From: Falciphora oryzae
Taxonomy: Eukaryota; Ascomycota; Sordariomycetes; Magnaporthales; Magnaporthaceae
Reading direction: 5' to 3'
Assembly (NCBI GenBank): GCA_000733355.1
Contig: JNVV01000002.1
Location: forward strand, 2,077,133 to 2,141,132
Length of the DNA: 64,000 bases
Each line of letters begins with the position of its first letter. Position 1 is the first letter of the stretch. This document shows, piece after piece, positions 10,601-20,476 of this stretch. Both the position numbers and the translations under genes were made by a program. Under the pieces are notes generated by a model. That model searched no databases and was not told the DNA's origin. It was given only the letters and a program-made list of their open reading frames with translations.

Positions 10601-12011
10601 TGCTGTTCCTTGGGAGTGTTGCTTGGCGGGAAGCTGCAGAACGACAAAACGGACGACTTTCTTGCCCGCCCCCGGACTGGCGTCGACACGCTGGCCCAAG
10701 AGATGTCTGGGTAGGATCCGCAATGGGGTGTGGTCCTCGGTAGGTTGTGTTGCAGGACCCGACACGGAGGAGGGAAAAGAAATAAAAAGAAAAGCACGAA
10801 TCGAGATGCAAAGATTCACCGAAAGCGCAGATAGCGGTGTTGACAAGGGTAGCTCCTACAGGGAATTCCTAGGCATTAGGTAAAAACAGAGCGGGGATGA
10901 AAGGCAATGACTGAAAATGTTGGTGCTAGCGGGCAAAGGCGGGCAGCCAGCAGAAGGCGTCGAATGTCGGGTGGGAGAATCGCCCGATTTCCCACCAGCG
11001 CTCGATCCTAAACCACCCGGCGAGCTGCCTGGTTCGGTTGTGGGCTCAATGGGGACAAGGGAAGGAACAATCATGGACCGGGCGGACGGGCCATTGATTG
11101 ATTTTTAGAGGCGGCCGACAGGAAGAACCACGAGCTCAACGGTGCTCGGTGGTTGGGAACCGTTCGCGTCGGCAGGACAATGCAGCCAGATTTCACTAAG
11201 CTTTTCAATCCAAAGTGGGAGGCATGAGTGAAGCAAAGGTGCCCACGGTACAAGCACACGGCCAGACCAATCCAGCCCACCCTGGCTTCCCCGCAGCGCC
11301 GGGTAGCTCGATGTCATCATCCACCCTCGTGCATGCCTAGGAATGGGTGTCTTGGTGGGCTACGTGGTTGGAGTCGAGCCGCCCCTCAACTCGGGTTACC
11401 TCACCTTTGTCGACGAGTCCAGCATCATGCCATATCACGCCACACCGCCGGAGCCAGACCCAGCCAGAGCCAGCACAGGCTGCCCTAAGGACGTGGAAGA
11501 AGGCAAGAGGGACTCGGGACAACCAACACACGCGTTGAGGGGGCCCCAGTCAACCAATAAATCGGCCAATCTGCAATCTGTGCTGGTGCCGACCGGCGTC
11601 GTCGCGATGTGCTGGAGCTTCAGAGTCCTGTGTCTCTCCTTCCTTTTTCCTAGCTCGGTAAGCTTGCATATTGATGTCTGGTGGTTGCACCAACACCTGC
11701 AGAAGCTGTGCTGGACCAACTGCAGGACGTGCAAGGAAAGAGCACATTCGGTGAGATGGGGAAGCACGGACTGGGACCGACCAGAGGTGCCCCACAATCG
11801 CCCGCTAGCCCTTGGCTCCTTTGCCGTGGTGGAGAACAGCTGGAGCCGTTTGCCGACTCAACTTTGATGTGGGGCCCCGACTGGAGCATGCAAAAGAATT
11901 TCCAGAAGCGTGGAATGGAGAAGTTGATGAGGCCAGCCCAGCGTCGAGCCATAATATCCAGCACTGCTGCCCGCGTAGCGCCTTGGATTTCGTCTCTCCT
12001 ACGGCCTGGTT
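10601..12011. other. Divergent promoter region between the CBM48 gene and MRH4
   Basis: About 1.4 kb separating two divergent genes. A 174-codon frame at 11343-11867 (+) has some GC-rich third positions but no recognisable domain. I treat the region as shared regulatory DNA. Confidence 0.5.
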
Positions 12012-14036
12012 ATGTTAAGATCAGCGCTGGGGTCGGTATGCCTGGCCTGCCGCATCTCGGCCAGTGCCTCCGCCGTCGGGGCGGCGTCTAGGGCTCTGGC
12101 TCAGGGGCGCCCGCAGCACCACACTTTCCATGTGCCGCCTGGTACCCCCGCCTCGGCACCGGCACTGGCTTCCCGGCCGTTCTCAACCAGTCATGCATGC
12201 GCCGGACCGCCGCGCTCACCCAAACGCACGCCGTCTCGCATGGTCCTATCAGACAGTGTCGCTCGTGACGGCGGGCGGGGTGGCTCGAGGCCAAGACGGA
12301 CTGAGGGTCCGTTCGGCGGCATGAACCGCAGGGTTGCCAACGTGGACCCTGACGCAAGGCCGTCGAGGTCTGGAGGCTCGCGTGGCAGCGGCTCACCACG
12401 GGACGGATCAGACCGCAGGGGGGCGCGGAGGGGCGCACTTGGCCGCGACGGCCGCGGGTTCAAGGCGCTCAAGATGCAGCAGAGCCTCGCAACAGTGGGC
12501 TACGGCGCGCGGGCCAGGATCAAGTCTCAGGTGGACGAATTTGAGTCGTTTGAGCAGTTTGGCCTCCTGCCCTCGGTCAAGGAGGCTGTCTACGGCGAGG
12601 CCCTGAAAGGCATGACCGACGTCAAGCCCACCCCTGTCCAGCGCCTTGCCATCCCGGCGCTCCTGGGCCAGACCGTCGGACGCTCTAGAAAGTCCAAGGC
12701 TGCCGCCGACGGTGACGAGGAACCTGGCCGGGAAGAGTTTCTGCTTGCAGCCGAGACGGGCTCCGGGAAGACGCTGGCCTATCTTGTGCCGGCCTTGAAT
12801 GCGCTCAAGCTCGCCGAGGCCCAGGACCCAGACATCATCTCGTACAACCAGCGCCAAGCCGTAGAGCGGGAGCGGCGCGCCAAAGAGGACGCAAAGGGCC
12901 AGGCTGCCGGGCAGCGTAAGACCAAGCGCGCCATGGAGCCGCACCCTACCATGGCGAGACCGCGTGTGGTGGTGTTGGTGCCAACGGCCGAGCTGGTGGA
13001 CCAGGTCGGCAAGGTGGCCAAGTCGCTATCGCACATGATCAAGGCGCGCACGCGGCTTGTGTCGGCCAACTACTCGGCCACCGTGCTCGAGGCCGACGTC
13101 TTCTCGCCCGCGGGTATCGACGTGCTGATCGCAACACCGCACCTGCTCTCGTCCATTGCGGCGACGAACCCAAACGTGCTCTCGCGCGTGACGGACCTCA
13201 TCGTCGACGAGGCCGACTCGCTCCTCGATCGCAGCTTCTCCGAAGTGACTGAGAGTATAATCGAGCGAGCCATGCCCTCTGTCCGCCGCCTCGTCATGTG
13301 CTCTGCCACGATCCCGCGCCACCTGGACCGCTACCTGGCTGCGCGCTACCCGAACATGCGCCGTATCACAACGCCCAACCTGCACGCCATCCCGCGTCGC
13401 GTGCAACTCGGCGTCATCGACGTGTCTCGCGACCCCTATAACAACAACAAGAACCTGGCCTGCGCCGAGGCCATCTGGTCCATCGGCAGGGAAGCTGCCC
13501 GACACGAGGGGCCCATCAAGGGCCCCGTCGAGGTCCGCCGTATCATGGTATTTGTAAACGAGCGCGAGAAGACGCATGAGCTGGCCGGATTTCTCGTCAG
13601 CAAAGGCATCGACGCCGTAGCCCTGCATCGCGACACCGAGGAGCAGCGGCAGTCTGAGATGCTTGCTTCCTTCACCAGCAACGAGCCGCTCACCATCCCC
13701 GCTGACGCTGCTACGACAGCCGATGCAGCCGATGCCAAGAAGACCCGCGGCAGCAAAGGGAAAGCTTCGCCAACGCCAGCAAAGCACCGACAGTTGCTCA
13801 ACACCAAGGTCATCGTAGCGACCGACCTGGCGTCGCGAGGCATCGACACCCTAGCCGTGCGCCACGTCGTTCTCTACGACGTGCCGCACACCACCATCGA
13901 CTTCATTCACAGGCTTGGGCGAGCCGGGCGCATGGGCCGCCGCGGGCGTGGAATCGTCCTGGTCGGCAAGGACGACCGCAAGGACATTGTGGCCGAAGTC
14001 AAGGAGAGCATGTTCATGGGACAGGCTCTTGTATAG
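12012..14036 (+). CDS. MRH4: Mitochondrial DEAD-box RNA helicase Mrh4
   Basis: A single-exon frame of 674 residues. The N-terminus is rich in Arg, Ala and Ser with no acidic residues for about 80 positions, as expected of a mitochondrial targeting sequence. The helicase core follows in the usual order: Q motif KPTPVQRLAIPAL near 206, Walker A AAETGSGKT near 246, Ia VPTAELVDQ, Ib TPHLL, DEAD box VDEADSLL near 398, SAT near 430, ATDLASRGIDT, and HRLGRAGRMGRRGRG near 633. Two low-complexity insertions, after motif I (RAKEDAKGQAAGQRKTKR) and before motif V (Ala/Lys-rich), are typical of this family. Yeast Mrh4 acts in assembly of the large mitochondrial ribosomal subunit around 16S-like rRNA, and that role is inferred here. 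The stop lies 0.75 kb from the convergent chitin deacetylase. Confidence 0.93.
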   Translation: MLRSALGSVCLACRISASASAVGAASRALAQGRPQHHTFHVPPGTPASAPALASRPFSTSHACAGPPRSPKRTPSRMVLSDSVARDGGRGGSRPRRTEGPFGGMNRRVANVDPDARPSRSGGSRGSGSPRDGSDRRGARRGALGRDGRGFKALKMQQSLATVGYGARARIKSQVDEFESFEQFGLLPSVKEAVYGEALKGMTDVKPTPVQRLAIPALLGQTVGRSRKSKAAADGDEEPGREEFLLAAETGSGKTLAYLVPALNALKLAEAQDPDIISYNQRQAVERERRAKEDAKGQAAGQRKTKRAMEPHPTMARPRVVVLVPTAELVDQVGKVAKSLSHMIKARTRLVSANYSATVLEADVFSPAGIDVLIATPHLLSSIAATNPNVLSRVTDLIVDEADSLLDRSFSEVTESIIERAMPSVRRLVMCSATIPRHLDRYLAARYPNMRRITTPNLHAIPRRVQLGVIDVSRDPYNNNKNLACAEAIWSIGREAARHEGPIKGPVEVRRIMVFVNEREKTHELAGFLVSKGIDAVALHRDTEEQRQSEMLASFTSNEPLTIPADAATTADAADAKKTRGSKGKASPTPAKHRQLLNTKVIVATDLASRGIDTLAVRHVVLYDVPHTTIDFIHRLGRAGRMGRRGRGIVLVGKDDRKDIVAEVKESMFMGQALV

Positions 14037-14780
14037 AAGGCGAGCATAAAAAGCCCCCGTGTTAATACTTGCTCCTTTGTCATTACTGTAACATATTGTA
14101 GGAGTCATAAGCGGCCGAGATACGATACCTAGGCAAGACACTAGATCTTCCTGCATTTAAAAGTCTTGGGGCGTGAAATATGTGCTCTATTGAGTTCTCT
14201 TTCTGCCGGCAACCACAGCACGAACGCAAGAACTTGCGCTCCATGTTTTTGAAGATCTGTGAAGAGCATACAAGCCTCAAGGCGCGCCAGGGCGGCAACT
14301 GTGGTTCTCAAGCAAATCCCCGGGCTGCAAAGATTGAATCAAGGCATGTCAATCGGCAAGTCTACCAAACAATACGGGCCATGTTGTCGAGGGAATCAGA
14401 GTGTTCAACCAGGGCAAAAGAGAAAGAAAGTCTAGTATAGGCATCCAAGGAGTGACATAAAACTAAATAACACCACACTCAATTGTGACAAGATACAACC
14501 GAGCGGGAAGATTAATGGCAGTCGTTCTAGACCAGCACAGAGAAGAAGAAGTCCTCTAGCCCAAGACGAGGAGAATGACTATACACCAAACGTAATAAAT
14601 CGTCGACACAAAATCTCGAGTCATCAAAATCCGCAACATAACCGTATCCTTTTGTTTTTACTTCCTCCAAGCCGAAAAGCTTTAGGCACCTCCCATTCAC
14701 ACCCGTTCCCGCGAGCCCGACGGTCAGGTTTATTCACAAACTCTGATACCCTGGCTCAGTTCGGAGGTGCAGGAGGCGTA
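14037..14780. other. Convergent intergenic region
   Basis: 744 bp between the stop codons of the helicase and the chitin deacetylase; presumed 3' untranslated regions of both. No other signal seen. Confidence 0.5.
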
Positions 14781-16390
14781 TCATGCGGCCGGGCTGTTGG
14801 CGCAGGTGCCGAACGCCGACTGGCAGCCGGCCCCGCAGTAGGGGTCGCCGGAGCCGCACCACCCGTACTGGCTGCAGCAGCTGCCGTCTGCCCACCCGAT
14901 GCAGGTGATGCCGTTTCCGCAGTTGCCCTCGGTGCTGGTCTTCAGAGTCCCCTGGGGGTTGGCGGCGCTGCTGGTGGCCGAGCCGGTGGCGGACGCCGAG
15001 GTAGAGACGGTCGCGGCAGTCGCCGAGCTGCTGGTGGCCGAGCCGGTGGCGGACGCCGAGGTAGAGACGGTCGCGGCAGTCGCCGAGCCGCTGGGCGCGG
15101 CGGTAGACACCCCAGGGGGCGGGTAGGCCGGGACGGGCTTGTCCAGGGAGCGATACCAGTTCTTGGGGTCGTCGCCCAGGCACTCGCCCACGGTGACGGA
15201 CTTGAAGCCCTTCTTGAAGAGCGAGATGAGCATGTACTCGGTCAGGTTGTACACGGTCTGGTAGTGGATGTCGTGCTCGATTTGCAGGAAGGAGGTCGTG
15301 GCCGGGTTGGCCGGCCCGACGGCGGCGTCCCAGATGTCCTTGGACCCCTGGATCATGGTCGCCGAGTCCTTGAGGTAGCCCTCGGTGTCCAGGTCAAAGT
15401 AGACGACGTGGTATCCGAGAGTGCTGAGAACTTTCTGGCACTGCCTCTCGCAGATGGAGTACGGCGGCCGCATATACGTAGGGAAGTAGCCCAGCACGTT
15501 GGCGATGGCGATCTCGTTCTTGATCATCTGCTCCTTCATCTGGGCTTGCGTCAACTGGCTCGAGTCCTGGTGAGACCACGTGTGGCTCGCAATCTGGTGG
15601 CCCTCAGCCATCATGCGCTTCAGGATGGCCGGCCAGGGGGTCGTGGGGTCGTTGATTGCCCCCTTTCCCAGGTTGATGCCTGTGATGAAAAAGGTGGCAA
15701 AGGCGTTGTATTTCTGTTGGTCAAAGAAACACAAGTCATACATTAGCATCATGTCTAGTGCAAAGGACGAGGTTGTAGTAGTTGAGTGAGGCAGTTCTGT
15801 AACAAACCTTGAGAGTATTGAGCAGATCGTTGGTGTACAGGTACGGCCCGTCATCGTAAGTGATGGCGATGTCGCCCGACGTGACGCAATCATAGATTCC
15901 CAGGCCGCCATAAGGCACATTGCCAAGCTTGGGCCTAGCCACGCCGCTGGTATCGGTACCCTTTGGCACCTGATTGGCATCGCAACCTGTCCCGTAGTTG
16001 ATCTGACAGTCAGGAGCAGCGCAGGAGTCCTTGCCCGTGCCGCACCATCTGGAAAAGGGGACCGAGACATGTTAGTTTGGGTGGTCTTGCTTTATTCTCT
16101 TCTCGTCTCTTCCTGGTGCTCTCTTACCCTGCCGCCGAGCAGCAGATTCCGGGTGCGCATTTCCCCAGGCCAGGGCCGCACTGCCCGTCAACGTTTTGGC
16201 GTGCCTTCAGCTCAGCAACGCTCCGTCTTCCCGGCGGCACTCCGTGCATGTGAGCGGCGTGGCCGGTGTAGCCTCGGGCCTTGAGCTCCGACGCAAGCTG
16301 CCTGTCACCAATAATGTGAGGGATTGCATGGTCGCCGTGTGCCGCGGCCAGGCCGGCGTAGGCCGACAGGGCGAGTGGTGTCCACCTCAT
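14781..16390 (-). CDS. Secreted chitin deacetylase (CE4) with two CBM18 chitin-binding modules
   Basis: Exons 16390-16128, 16048-15808 and 15713-14781 join in phase into 478 residues. A signal peptide (residues 1-18, ending AAAHG) is followed by a histidine-rich pro-like stretch. Next comes a CBM18 (CGPGLGKCAPGICCS then GWCGTGKDSC, residues about 72-112) and a NodB deacetylase domain. NodB motifs are TYDDGP near 150, the metal-binding HTWSHQD near 210, RPPYS near 248, DLDTEGY near 272 and IEHDIH near 311. A Ser/Thr/Ala linker with a perfect 20-residue duplication leads to a second CBM18 (ITCIGWADGSCCSQYGWCGS). The enzyme removes acetyl groups from chitin in the cell wall or at the growing tip. 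In plant-associated fungi such enzymes also mask chitin from host receptors. All catalytic residues expected for CE4 are present. Confidence 0.94.
14968..15087. repeat. Perfect 60-bp tandem duplication in the chitin deacetylase linker
   Basis: Two adjacent identical 60-bp copies, beginning CTGCTGGTGGCCGAGCCGGT, encode a twice-repeated 20-residue Ser/Thr/Ala linker unit between the deacetylase domain and the C-terminal CBM18. Being in frame and identical, it points to a recent or homogenised duplication. Confidence 0.95.
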
Positions 16391-19057
16391 TGTTTCCTAG
16401 GACAGCACGTCGTGATCCGGGTTGTTCGTGTGCTTGATCCTCAAGTATAGACACAACTGCGGGATAAGGAGTAGGGGATGGTGGAAAGTCAAAAAGAAAA
16501 GGATCACAGCCGTGAAGCGGCAGAAGGAGCGATGAGAAGATGTTAAGACTCCCAGCATAAAGAAAAAAAGAGAGGATATAATGAAGTCTAGGGAGGAAAA
16601 GCGAGTCAAGAAGAGACACTATGTCAAGGCCGGTGAACGAAGGAGTGTCAGTTCGGGGGCTGCAGAGAGAAGACAACAAAGGTAGGGCAAAGCGGGAGGG
16701 AGGAGTTGACGGCGGGAGGACAGAGAGGCATGTACGAGATATAAACCGCTGGGCGAGGTGGTCTGCCACAAGTGCCCGCTGGGGCCCAACGCCGCTCGTG
16801 GGTAGCGCTCGGATGCACGGCGGCGCCGTCGCTCGCCATTGCGTCGCGGGCGTCCGTGGGCGCCAGCCAGCCAGGGCCTGGCGGCCGCGGCCTACGAAAA
16901 AAGAGCCAGCCTTCCTTGGCGCGCGACGAGAAAGAGTGGAAGGATCGAAAAGGACGCAGCGGGCCCGAGTGCCGGGACCGCATGACGGAAATGAGGTAGG
17001 AGGCAAATCCGTCGGGAACCTAGCCACCAAACGGCGCCTTCCTAGCGGCGCACGACGCGAGGCTGAAGGAGGGGGAGGGCCAATATCTTCTCCAAAGGGG
17101 TGGCGTCCCTTGCAGTGGCTTTCCCGGTGGCTCCCTTGGGCACCCCAGGAAGGGACAAACGCACCGGAGTGTTGGTTCGTGTTGTTTTTGCGTTTGCCCG
17201 CTAGGCCATCGGAGCAAGACGCCATTCTCGGAAACCCGTACTAACGCGCGATAATAGGCGAGGCGAGATGGGCGGGCGGACTGACGCCACGCCCGGGAAG
17301 AGTGTTTCTCGGCAAAACAGAGAGACTGAGCGAGTGGCGTGAGAAGGCGACCTGGACGAAAGCATACTTCTCGCCTGTCCCTAGTCGCGCCTCTGCCCCG
17401 GAGATCAGCAAAGGAAACGTGCAGTAAGACGGAAAACAAGCATCGAAGTTCCCGAGGGCCGAATGTGGTGGCACGTCGATCCCAGAGACGACGGGGGAAG
17501 AATACGAAGTAGAGAGGGGGGATGGGCGCCCGCTGGGACGTTCCACGGCCTCGAGGAACACACGCCACGCCGAAGATGGCAGTCAGCGCAGGGCTAGCGG
17601 TCATGCCGCGAGAAGGGGCCTTGATATGCCAAGGGCGCCTGCTTTCCGTCGCCAAAGGGAGCTGGCTGACACAGTCCGCTTTTGCTGTGTCTTCTATGGG
17701 CGCTTTCAGTACATGTCAATACGGCAAGACTGAGGTCAAGGGGAGTCGAATCTCGAGCTCGCGGGCTCCGCGCTATTTTTCGTTGTGGGCTAGCTGACAT
17801 ACTCTGGAGACCATGCGGATCGAGGACCATGCCAAACAAACCCAAAAATCAATCTGGGGGTGGAATGAGGGTTTGTGGGCGCGGCCCCGGCGCAACGCCG
17901 ACACGGCACCATCCCGAGTAGTGGCGCCTCCCCGGGCGCAGGGACGGGATCCGAGAGCGGGCGTCGATTGGAAAGAAACAATGACAATGCCCCGGCTGTG
18001 GAACAACTAGAGCATACCTAGACTCGGGAGTGTGGAAGTGAAGATCCCGACCGAGAGTAACAAAACGGGGGGGTGGGGAATAAGCCTAGCCTTACATATG
18101 CAAGCAAATCTACCCGTGAACGATGGCCGAGGCGTGATGCAAGAAAAGCAAATACGTAGGGATCCCCACGGTCCGAACCGAAGACATTGAACTTGGAACC
18201 CAGACAATACTTCGGACAAGGACGAACAGGGGACGGCTTCCTGCATCCAGTTCCCCGTCGAGTCTGCAGTGTTTCTTCCGTCGGCGTGAACAGGTTCGGG
18301 GGAAAGGCGTGCGGAGGAAGTAAGAATCACAAAGTCAAAAAGAGGCACGGCCAGGTGAGATTAGACCTCGTAGTCTTCTAGGCCAGCCCAAGGCTAGCGC
18401 GCCTGCTCGCCCCATTCACATGCGCAACCTGCAGGTTCGACCGAGAGGCGCATCCGACGCCATGCAAGGAGCCGACAACTCTAGAGCAATCAAAACGTGG
18501 TTCCTCTGGCTGCCCAGCTTCGCAGGGCGCGAGCTGAAGCGGCATGTTCAGCTGCATATAAACCAGGCTCCCTTCCCGTGCTCGCCAAGACCGCCGACGG
18601 CATGACGACGTTGTGTAAGTGTCCCTCCAACAACAAAAATAGCAAGACGAAGAGCAAGAGCCGTGCCTCTTCAAAGATGAAGGGGGAATACCGAGAAGAC
18701 GGACGTCTCGCATTTGCTACATGTTTCCCCTTGCTAAGACCTGACCCCAAAGCACCAGCCAAACTATCAAGACAAGCATGGTGCAAAAAGAATAAGAAAA
18801 CGTGTCGAAAACCCCGGGAAGAACAATATCATACATTCAAAAACATCCTTGGTATCCTCTATCATGTGCGCCTGGCTCTGCCCAAAACCCCTGGGTTGTG
18901 TTTTGGACGCCTCCCGCAAAGCAAAAACCAGCCGTCCATAATCACACAAAGCCTGGTGGGAGAGGGCATGATATGGGCAAAAATAGAGGAAACAACGGCA
19001 AGAAGGGGGGGGGGAATTAAAATAAAAGCACTCCAGCCCATCCCTCTTCTCTGCGCC
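16391..19057. other. Intergenic, promoter of the chitin deacetylase
   Basis: About 2.67 kb between the deacetylase start and the 3' end of the first DUF5672 gene. Frames of 200-300 codons occur on both strands between 16305 and 17244 and overlap each other. They are Arg/Pro/Gly-rich and show no domain, so I regard them as chance frames in GC-rich regulatory DNA. Confidence 0.5.
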
Positions 19058-20476
19058 TTACTGGGCCTTTTGCTCCTCTGCCTTCTTTTTCTCCTCGGCC
19101 TTCTTGTCCTCTGCCGCCTGCTTGGCTTCGGCTGCTTTCCTCTGCTCTTCCTCCTGCTGCTTCTTGTTCTCCTTCTCTTGTTGTTTCCTCTGCTGTTCCT
19201 CCTCATGCTTCTTCTTCTCCTCATCCTCTTTCCGTTTGGCGTCGTCCAGCTGCGCTTGGCTCAGGTTGGACTCGCCGTTGTCGCCCTTGCAGCGCTGGCG
19301 CTCCAGCTTCATGTCCATGATGAGGGCCAGCTCGGGGCAGTAGTTGAAGAGCTTCTTGCGCTGCTCTTTGTTCCTCCATATCTCGTCCTTCAGGTCCTTG
19401 CCTCCGTCCCGCACGTGGAAACCCATGGGGTTCTCGACGTAGACGTCCTCGAGGGTGAGCGCCCCGTCGATGCCTGAGGCAATCTTCTCGCCTGGAAGAA
19501 TCCACAGCCGCTTGCCGAACCACTCGTCCTCGGGCTCTGAGCCGTTGAAGCGTGCCTGGAAGCCCAACACCCGCCGGATAGCCGACACCTTGCGGAGGGA
19601 CAGGCCACCATTACCGGAAAAGCGGTCCTCAACGCTCCTGTAGCAATGGCATATGCCCTGTCAGCGCCTGCTGCCAGCGGGCAAAGAGAGGAGACGCAGA
19701 AGGACAAGGCGCGTAACAAACCTTGGGGCACCAGCCCAGCTCCAGCCGAGCCACTCGTTAAGGCTAGTTTCTGAGTTGGAGCACAGGATACTGTCGGACT
19801 CGAAGCGGAGAATCCATTCGACGCCCGGGAGGAACTCGTCGTAAAAGCGAATGTCGGTCATGAGCCGATGGACCATCTCCTTGGAATCGATCTGCCAGGG
19901 TTCGGGCAGGACCAGGATGTCCATCTTGCCGATGACCTGCTGGTGCTTGATGGCGACGGACCGGCTGACGCTGACGGTGCTCTTCTCGGAGCCCACAAAG
20001 ACCATGCGCCAGTCGGGCGGGATGACGCCAATCATGTGCAGGATCTGGGGGACCAGGTGCGGGATCGGGCGGTGCTCAACGATGAGCGCGATCTTGGAGG
20101 CATTGTAGTGCGAGCGGGGGTCGGCCGCGGGCTTCCAGTCCAGCTTGATGGCCGGCAGCTTCTTCCGAGCCTCGTCTAGCCTCGACTGTATGCCGGCCTG
20201 GATCGCGGGCGTGTAGTGTGGGAGGAGGAATGCAATCCACCATCTGCGGGTTGCCAGGAGAAAACGTCAGCCGTCCTGGCCTTGGTACGGGAGAATGTTC
20301 ACGTTGCCGGGGTTGGAGGACGGTTTCAAGGGCGTCGAGTCGGCCTGCGCTGCTCGAGTTGCTGTTTCCATCTCTCTCGCTCGAGGCAACACTTACGTGA
20401 AGATTAGGGAGGCTAGTATTATGAGCTTTCCCTTGGTAATTGCCAAGGGTCCAGGCTGGGTCTGAGGGGCCGCCAT
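19058..20476 (-). CDS. DUF5672 type II membrane protein with charged C-terminal helix
   Basis: Exons 20476-20397, 20243-19722 and 19637-19058 join in phase into 393 residues. The first intron falls inside an N-terminal signal anchor: MAAPQTQPGPLAITKGKL, then a hydrophobic run ending WWIAFLLP (residues 18-34). The lumenal part is a DUF5672 domain: SKIALIVEHRP, IPPDWRMVFVGS, a DxD-like FESDSILC near residue 174, WAGAPR, FSGNGGLSLRKVSAI and EPEDEWF. DUF5672 is a fungal family thought to be glycosyltransferase-like; no reaction is established to my knowledge. The last 60 residues are almost entirely Lys, Glu, Gln and Ala and should form one long charged helix, which the paralogue at 23550-24956 lacks. 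The likely location is Golgi or ER membrane. Confidence 0.85.

Noticed and set aside
11343..11867. 174-codon + strand frame in the CBM48/MRH4 divergent region
   Set aside because: Only its first half has coding-like codons; no domain, and it sits in a shared promoter. Possible orphan gene but unsupported.
16305..17225. 306-codon minus-strand frame upstream of the chitin deacetylase
   Set aside because: It overlaps the start of the deacetylase in another frame and a long + strand frame; Arg/Pro/Ser-rich chance frame in GC-rich DNA.
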